Shown here one piece after another: positions 57,650-64,000 of a stretch of DNA of 64,000 bases. Source of the stretch: Cordilura impudica (Eukaryota > Arthropoda > Insecta > Diptera > Scathophagidae). The stretch's first letter is position 1. Each line of letters starts with the position of its first letter. The stretch lies in contig OY821519.1 of assembly GCA_963682025.1 (NCBI GenBank), positions 104,356,480 through 104,420,479 of the forward strand, read 5' to 3'. A program made the translations under genes and the position numbers. The notes under the pieces are model-generated. The model searched no databases and had not been told where the DNA came from. It worked only from the letters and a program-made list of their open reading frames with translations.

Positions 57650-57945
57650 AGAGTGGGTCAAATTGTAGGGGCCGAAACAATCTCAATGAGCTCGTCGCGA
57701 TTCTGGTACTATGGACCATAACAGGTATATTTAACCCAGGAACCATACCTCTAAAATCATTTTAGAACCCTTCAAAATTTCGATGAAAACCCGATTTATG
57801 TCGTATATGGGTACCACACATAATTTTCTATGAGGTATGAAAATGAAAATGATTTTAGAGGTATGGTTCCTTGGGCAAATATACTTGTTATGGCCCATAG
57901 TACCAGAATCGCTTTGAGCCCATGGATCAGAAATATTTGAAATAT
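57650..57945. mobile_element. Second, related foldback/MITE
   Basis: GAGTGGGTCAAATTGTAGGG near 57651 resembles the end of the 56786-57506 element. The blocks GCGATTCTGGTACTATGGAC and CATACCTCTAAAATCATTTT (57698-57764) are matched inverted at 57856-57915. GGAACCATACCTCTAAAA is shared with the first element. The right terminus is not clear and no 8-bp duplication was found. Confidence 0.6.
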
Positions 57946-58122
57946 TTTTTTTTTAAATTTTTTAACTTTGAACAATTATTATTTGTTGCAAAATATAATG
58001 AAAACTAAAAGCCCCTAAGTCAGAAGCAGCTCGCATGGAATGGCTTAATTATTATTATTTTTTGTTCACCGAAATGTGAATTATATTTAAATTAAAAATT
58101 TTTTTTTGGTTGCTATAATAAA

Positions 58123-58197
58123 ACAAGTTTGAGAATTATAACTGGTTTAGATTGACTATACGGTACCCTATAAAAGTAAGACTAAACCAAAGTTTAA
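58123..58197 (+). repeat. Eroded family A head fragment
   Basis: ACAAGTTTGAGAATTATAAC, then GGTTTAGATTGACTATACGGTA and CCCTATAAAAG follow the family A left end in order, with the palindrome degraded. Similarity is lost after about 58197. Confidence 0.5.
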
Positions 58198-58522
58198 TGG
58201 TATTATTATTATTATTTTTTTTTTTTACAATGATGTTTAAAATTTTTAATTGCTTAAAATTAATAGTCTGTTCATTTGGACATTTATATGTAAAAAAAAA
58301 ACATCAAGCAAACCAGAATGTGTATGCATCGCTGATACAGAGTTTGACACGTGACTGTCATGAGAGACGGAGATATAGCGGAGATCAATAATTTTAAATT
58401 TTTTTCAATTTTTTGTGCTTTTTTTTATATTGTTCAACGCATTACATTATTGCGTTATTGTTTTAAGTAGAGAAAAAGACTCTTAAACAACAAATTATAA
58501 ACAAAATAACAGTTTAAAAACT

Positions 58523-59153
58523 ATGAGTGAGCTTAATGCTCTAAAATCATTAGTTAAAAATATTAAAAACAACATAAATAATACATCAACACAAAATAAT
58601 GCAAAAACAGAAAATAACAGAAAAAGAAAAAATGACTCGTTGAGTGAGACAATGGCTAAACAACTAAAAAATAATTATTATGTTATTCTTGATAACGACA
58701 GTGAATGCAATCAAGAATATCTACAAAAATTTAAAGATCATGTGCAAGATAACGAAAAAGCAACAACTTATCGTAACTACACAATAAATAATAGCTTAAA
58801 CAGTGAGTGTAACAAAAATAATGAAAATATAAGAAACAACAACCAAAACAAAAATAAAAAAAATCCCACCTATGAATATATTCGATGTGGAATCCAATGA
58901 ACTCATTAATTTTATTAAAAAAGGTCTAAAAATAAATGACTTTAAAATAAGAGAGTTTAGAAATAAAAAAATATCTATTTATGTCTCATCCATGGACGAT
59001 TACAATAGAGTAAAAGCTTATTTACAAAAAACAAACACAAAATTTTTTTTACTTTTACTCCTAAAAATATAAAAACAAAAACTTATTTATTAAAAGGCCT
59101 AAGTGCCAATGTTGGCCCAAACGAAATTTTCAGCGAACTATCTAATTTACAAA
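58523..59153 (+). pseudogene. Jockey element J3, ORF1 first half
   Basis: It opens MSELNALKSLVKNIKNNINN and is Asn/Lys-rich through residue ~120, followed in another frame by NIFDVESNELINFIKKGLKI and FKIREFRNKKISIYVSSMDDYNRVK. It continues KNIKTKTYLLKGL... and ANVGPNEIFSELSNLQN up to the family A insertion at 59154. The second part resembles the RNA-binding region before the zinc knuckles (PRE-C2HC region) of Jockey gag-like proteins. A shift near 58890 and another near 59040 break it. Confidence 0.7.
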
Positions 59154-59957
59154 ACAAGTAAGAAAATTATAGTCGGTCTAGACCGACTATACGATACCCT
59201 ATACCATGCGTTTAGAAACCCTATCTCTTAGGCCCAACTAACTGGACATAGAAAATAAGCAAAAACCAAATTTGAGTGGGGTTTTTATTAATTTTTTTGG
59301 CTGCAGATATGAATAAGTTCATATCGGATGCTATATCTATATGGGGACTAGGTCCAAAAATGGATCGATTCTGATCATGTTTGGTAAAGTCTCTTGTATT
59401 TTGCAAAAATATATACAAACAAAATTTGAGAAGAATCAGTGCAATATTTTTGTTTTTTAATAGATTTAAGTGAAAATCGGGAAGCAGCTCTATATGGGGC
59501 CAAAGGGATCATTTTTGGATTACTCATTAATGGATCTAATGAACGCATATAAGCCCAATTTGAGTAAGATCTATATGACAATTTGGATCTTATGACAATT
59601 TATGTCGATTTCATAGGGGTAATTTGTATGGGGGCTAGGTCTGAACTTGGACCGATTCTCACCAATTTCAATAGCGTTCATCCCATGGCCGATAAAAGCT
59701 TATGTGCCAAATTTCATCAAAATATATTCATATTTGCGACCTGCAGTTTGATTACAAGGTTTACATGGACACACAGACGGACGGACGGACGGACGGACGG
59801 ACGGACGGACGGACGGACGGACATTGTTAAATTAACTCAGAAAGTGATTCTGATTCGATCGGTATAATTAAAGATGGGTCTAGGTCAAATATTTTTGGTT
59901 GTTACAAACAGCAGCACAAAGTCATTATACCCAAACCACATAGTGGTATAGGGTATA
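59154..59957 (+). mobile_element. Family A repeat, copy 9 (best preserved)
   Basis: It starts ACAAGTAAGAAAATTATAG, with the perfect palindrome AGTCGGTCTAGACCGACT at 59170-59187, an 11-unit GGAC tract (59779-59822), and ends GTGGTATAGGGTATA at 59957. It lies in J3 ORF1: joining ..AATTTACAAA to ATGAAAATT restores a continuous reading from SELSNLQN into the block before KFTKVSKFTTKKSVSG (with one stop). The junction is A|A (T|T on the other strand), without target duplication. Confidence 0.85.
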
Positions 59958-60580
59958 ATGAAAATTAAAAATTTACAAAGGTTAGTAAATTCACTACAAA
60001 AAAATCTGTTAGTGGTAGCTATGATCTTCCAATATACTTAGTCCAAATTAGTGGAGATAGTAAAGCTAATGAAATAAATGCAATAAAAGGTTCGTTATAT
60101 ACGCTGGGAACCCTTAAGGAAACCCGAAATCACCCAATGTAGAAATTGTCAAAGTTTCCTACATAGTGCTGTAAATTGCTTCCTAGCTACGAGATGCGTC
60201 AAATGTAACGACAACCATAAAATTGGCGAATGTGCTCTAAATAACGTCGCTAACAACGAGAAGGAAAAAGTGTTCTGCATCGTATAAAGGATGTGAAAAA
60301 TATAAAGACCTTCAGAAGAAGATTCGTGCCAAAAAAACAAATCCTAAAGCAAAGGAGAACTTCTATTTTAGCAAATAATATAAATCCCAACATAAGCTTT
60401 GCTGATGCTTTAAAAAACAACAATTTACAAAATGAAAACCACACTAATCCAATACAACTTGTACTAGAAGAGTTTAAAAATTCTATGCAAAATCTTTCAA
60501 ACCAAATTATAAACTTGCATAAGCAACTATAGCTACAAGCGTCCAGAATAGATTCTATTTTCACAATGTTAGAAAATTAA
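59958..60580 (+). pseudogene. Jockey element J3, ORF1 second half with zinc knuckles
   Basis: KFTKVSKFTTKKSVSG and YDLPIYLVQISGDSKANEIN, then two CCHC-type knuckles: CRNCQSFLHSAVNC (CX2CX4HX4C, from 60138) and CVKCNDNHKIGEC (CX2CX3HX4C, to about 60234). A frameshift separates these from NPNISFADALKNNNLQ and the helical tail LVLEEFKNSMQNLSNQIINL (60293-60532), with an in-frame stop before LQASRIDSIFTMLEN and the final TAA at about 60579. ORF1 proteins bind the element RNA. Confidence 0.75.
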
Positions 60581-60589
60581 ATTATCATC

Positions 60590-61792
60590 ATGGCTGAAGA
60601 AATTACAAAAAGTCTAAATATAATTCAAATTAATGTTAATTCTTTAATAAAATTAAGTAGGATATTTAATTTATCTAATTTCGTCAATAAATATAATCCG
60701 GACTTAGTATGTCTGAACGAAACAAAACTTAATAACAGACATAAAATTAACTTTAAAGATTATCATCTTATTCGCAAAGACAGAGTAAATTCTACAAGGG
60801 GAGGTGGAACGGCCATTTTTATAAAACAAGACATTAAATATAAGAACTTTACCAATAATACTATAAACTCTTTTAAAGTACTGGAAACATGTATATTAAA
60901 AACACCATTGCAAATAAAATTTTGTTTGTAATATCGGCATATTATCCTTCAGGTAATAATAATATTAACCTAAAACTTGAATTGCAACAACTCTTTCTAT
61001 CCTTAAATTTACAAAACCCTAATAACTTCTACATAATCACGGGGGACCTAAATTGCAAACATACAGATTGGGGAAACGACTCAAAAAACGTAAAGGGCAA
61101 TATGCTAAAAGAATGGTTATTTTGTAATGAAATCCAATTTAGATGTAATTTATACGCTTCGATTTTTCCTTCATACCCTCGTTGTGGTTCTTTTCTAGAT
61201 CTGTGTATAGCTGACTCTCCCTTATGCATACAAAAAGAGAATAATATATTAAACTGCCTTAGAACTCTTGATTATGATAGCGATCATAACGCATTACAAA
61301 TTATAGTACTAAGCGATGAAAATGATAATCCAATCACTCTATTTAAAGAAATTCAAGATTTTCGATTTAATTACAAAAGAACTAACTGGAAAAAGTTCAA
61401 AAACAATGCTTTAAGCGAGTATAAAAATAAAGAAACTATACCAAAAATAAAAACCTCACTAATTCAGAAATAGATATTTATCTAACTCAATTAAATGACA
61501 TAATAACAAATTCAATTCAAAAATCAGTTCCAAAATTTAAAAGCTATGATTCAACAGAAAAATTTACAACCCTAACTATTAGAAAACTACAATCAAAAAA
61601 AAGTAAGATTTTAACTCTTATCAAAAAATACAACAGATTTGAATGCTTATTAACACCAACGGAACTGAACTTGCTAAAAGGCAAACTTAAATTAATGAGG
61701 AAACTTATAAACAACAACTTTATAATAGCATATACACAATACAGAATCCCTCACATATGTTTTGCGAAGTTAAAAAACATATTAAACCAATC
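60590..61792 (+). pseudogene. Jockey element J3, ORF2 endonuclease, cut by satellite
   Basis: ORF2 starts MAEEITKSLNIIQINVNSL ten bases after ORF1 ends. Endonuclease motifs are IQINVNSL (Asn), LVCLNETKL (Glu), GGGTAIFIKQDI, then after a shift near 60925 SAYYPSGNN, ITGDLNCKHTDWG (Asp/Asn) and SFLDLCIADSP, with the SDHNAL box intact (about 61290). The linker is readable in another frame to ILNQSLNIKY (SVPKFKSYDSTEKFTTLTIR, SKILTLIKKYNRFECLL). At 61793 the sequence passes directly into the AAATATT array, so the RT is absent from the window. Confidence 0.8.
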
Positions 61793-64000
61793 ATTAAATA
61801 TTAAATATTAAATATTAAATATTAAATATTAAATATTAAATATTAAATATTAAATATTAAATATTAAATATTAAATATTAAATATTAAATATTAAATATT
61901 AAATATTAAATATTAAATATTAAATATTAAATATTAAATATTAAATATTAAATATTAAATATTAAATATTAAATATTAAATATTAAATATTAAATATTAA
62001 ATATTAAATATTAAATATTAAATATTAAATATTAAATATTAAATATTAAATATTAAATATTAAATATTAAATATTAAATATTAAATATTAAATATTAAAT
62101 ATTAAATATTAAATATTAAATATTAAATATTAAATATTAAATATTAAATATTAAATATTAAATATTAAATATTAAATATTAAATATTAAATATTAAATAT
62201 TAAATATTAAATATTAAATATTAAATATTAAATATTAAATATTAAATATTAAATATTAAATATTAAATATTAAATATTAAATATTAAATATTAAATATTA
62301 AATATTAAATATTAAATATTAAATATTAAATATTAAATATTAAATATTAAATATTAAATATTAAATATTAAATATTAAATATTAAATATTAAATATTAAA
62401 TATTAAATATTAAATATTAAATATTAAATATTAAATATTAAATATTAAATATTAAATATTAAATATTAAATATTAAATATTAAATATTAAATATTAAATA
62501 TTAAATATTAAATATTAAATATTAAATATTAAATATTAAATATTAAATATTAAATATTAAATATTAAATATTAAATATTAAATATTAAATATTAAATATT
62601 AAATATTAAATATTAAATATTAAATATTAAATATTAAATATTAAATATTAAATATTAAATATTAAATATTAAATATTAAATATTAAATATTAAATATTAA
62701 ATATTAAATATTAAATATTAAATATTAAATATTAAATATTAAATATTAAATATTAAATATTAAATATTAAATATTAAATATTAAATATTAAATATTAAAT
62801 ATTAAATATTAAATATTAAATATTAAATATTAAATATTAAATATTAAATATTAAATATTAAATATTAAATATTAAATATTAAATATTAAATATTAAATAT
62901 TAAATATTAAATATTAAATATTAAATATTAAATATTAAATATTAAATATTAAATATTAAATATTAAATATTAAATATTAAATATTAAATATTAAATATTA
63001 AATATTAAATATTAAATATTAAATATTAAATATTAAATATTAAATATTAAATATTAAATATTAAATATTAAATATTAAATATTAAATATTAAATATTAAA
63101 TATTAAATATTAAATATTAAATATTAAATATTAAATATTAAATATTAAATATTAAATATTAAATATTAAATATTAAATATTAAATATTAAATATTAAATA
63201 TTAAATATTAAATATTAAATATTAAATATTAAATATTAAATATTAAATATTAAATATTAAATATTAAATATTAAATATTAAATATTAAATATTAAATATT
63301 AAATATTAAATATTAAATATTAAATATTAAATATTAAATATTAAATATTAATATTAAATATTAAATATTAAATATTAAATATTAAATATTAAATATTAAA
63401 TATTAAATATTAAATATTAAATATTAAATATTAAATATTAAATATTAAATATTAAATATTAAATATTAAATATTAAATATTAAATATTAAATATTAAATA
63501 TTAAATATTAAATATTAAATATTAAATATTAAATATTAAATATTAAATATTAAATATTAAATATTAAATATTAAATATTAAATATTAAATATTAAATATT
63601 AAATATTAAATATTAAATATTAAATATTAAATATTAAATATTAAATATTAAATATTAAATATTAAATATTAAATATTAAATATTAAATATTAAATATTAA
63701 ATATTAAATATTAAATATTAAATATTAAATATTAAATATTAAATATTAAATATTAAATATTAAATATTAAATATTAAATATTAAATATTAAATATTAAAT
63801 ATTAAATATTAAATATTAAATATTAAATATTAAATATTAAATATTAAATATTAAATATTAAATATTAAATATTAAATATTAAATATTAAATATTAAATAT
63901 TAAATATTAAATATTAAATATTAAATATTAAATATTAAATATTAAATATTAAATATTAAATATTAAATATTAAATATTAAATATTAAATATTAAATATTA
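61793..64000. repeat. (AAATATT)n 7-bp satellite, at least 2.2 kb
   Basis: From 61793 to the window end the sequence is uninterrupted repetition of the heptamer AAATATT (equivalently TTAAATA), about 315 units. By eye the only departure is one missing A near 63350, giving a 6-bp unit. The array continues beyond the window. It begins inside coding sequence of J3 whose last codons (..TCATTAAATATT) already match the unit. Confidence 0.95.

Noticed and set aside
59778..59822. GGAC repeats as a possible CRISPR-like or regulatory array
   Set aside because: Units are 4 bp with no spacers; this is a microsatellite inside family A, and the genome is eukaryotic.
61793..64000. Heptamer array as a telomeric repeat
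   Set aside because: It has no G-rich strand, sits in a retrotransposon, and flies do not use short telomerase repeats.

Overview
This window is AT-rich eukaryotic DNA, most likely from a higher (schizophoran) fly. The evidence is the repeat content: DINE-1/mini-me-like elements with expandable GGAC tracts, several Jockey-group non-LTR elements, a BEL/Pao LTR element, a DD41D (rosa-type) Tc1/mariner fragment, piggyBac and hAT relics, and Helitrons. No intact host protein gene was recognised. The only RNA-gene-like object is a tRNA-like sequence (36690-36760) that looks like a short SINE. The window reads as heterochromatin-like or intergenic DNA made of nested, mostly broken transposable elements (TEs).

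Layout. 1-3000 is largely featureless. 3005-3354 is a relic of an unnamed repetitive protein family, cut by a family A repeat (3355-4677) that itself carries a DD41D mariner (3927-4470) and is followed by an inverted family A head. 5045-5756 is a large foldback element. 6159-11645 is one non-LTR element (R-a, minus strand) split by a second (R-b, 8093-11384). 12028-12779 is another family A copy. 14808-17956 holds both ends of a second DINE-like family (B) and a MITE. 18206-19623 is a hAT (CGGBP1-like) transposase relic, and 23148-24660 a piggyBac relic. 26359-30599 is a family A copy split by a non-LTR element with an RNase H domain and a 13-bp target duplication. 31246-31920 is an old Helitron end. 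32200-34420 is a Jockey relic split by family A. 36281-36525 is another non-LTR tail and 38287-38455 a small MITE.

41351-41870 is a second unnamed protein family. 42056-42510 is a non-autonomous Helitron with textbook ends, lying in or beside a decayed Helitron (42511-43908) that keeps the helicase C-terminus and about seven 142-bp repeats. 44864-47872 is a Jockey element split by family A. 49560-49990 is a third unnamed protein fragment. 50211-56322 is a nearly complete BEL/Pao retrotransposon (minus strand) with a tRNA-Phe primer site. 56786-57506 is a hAT-type MITE with a perfect 8-bp target duplication. 58523-61792 is a third Jockey element split by family A, and its ORF2 runs straight into a very homogeneous 7-bp satellite, (AAATATT)n, filling 61793-64000.

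The dominant story is nesting. Family A repeats sit inside the coding sequence of at least three retrotransposons and one orphan gene, with T|T (or A|A) junctions and no clear target duplication. Other elements sit inside family A. This allows a relative chronology of insertions to be read from the sequence.
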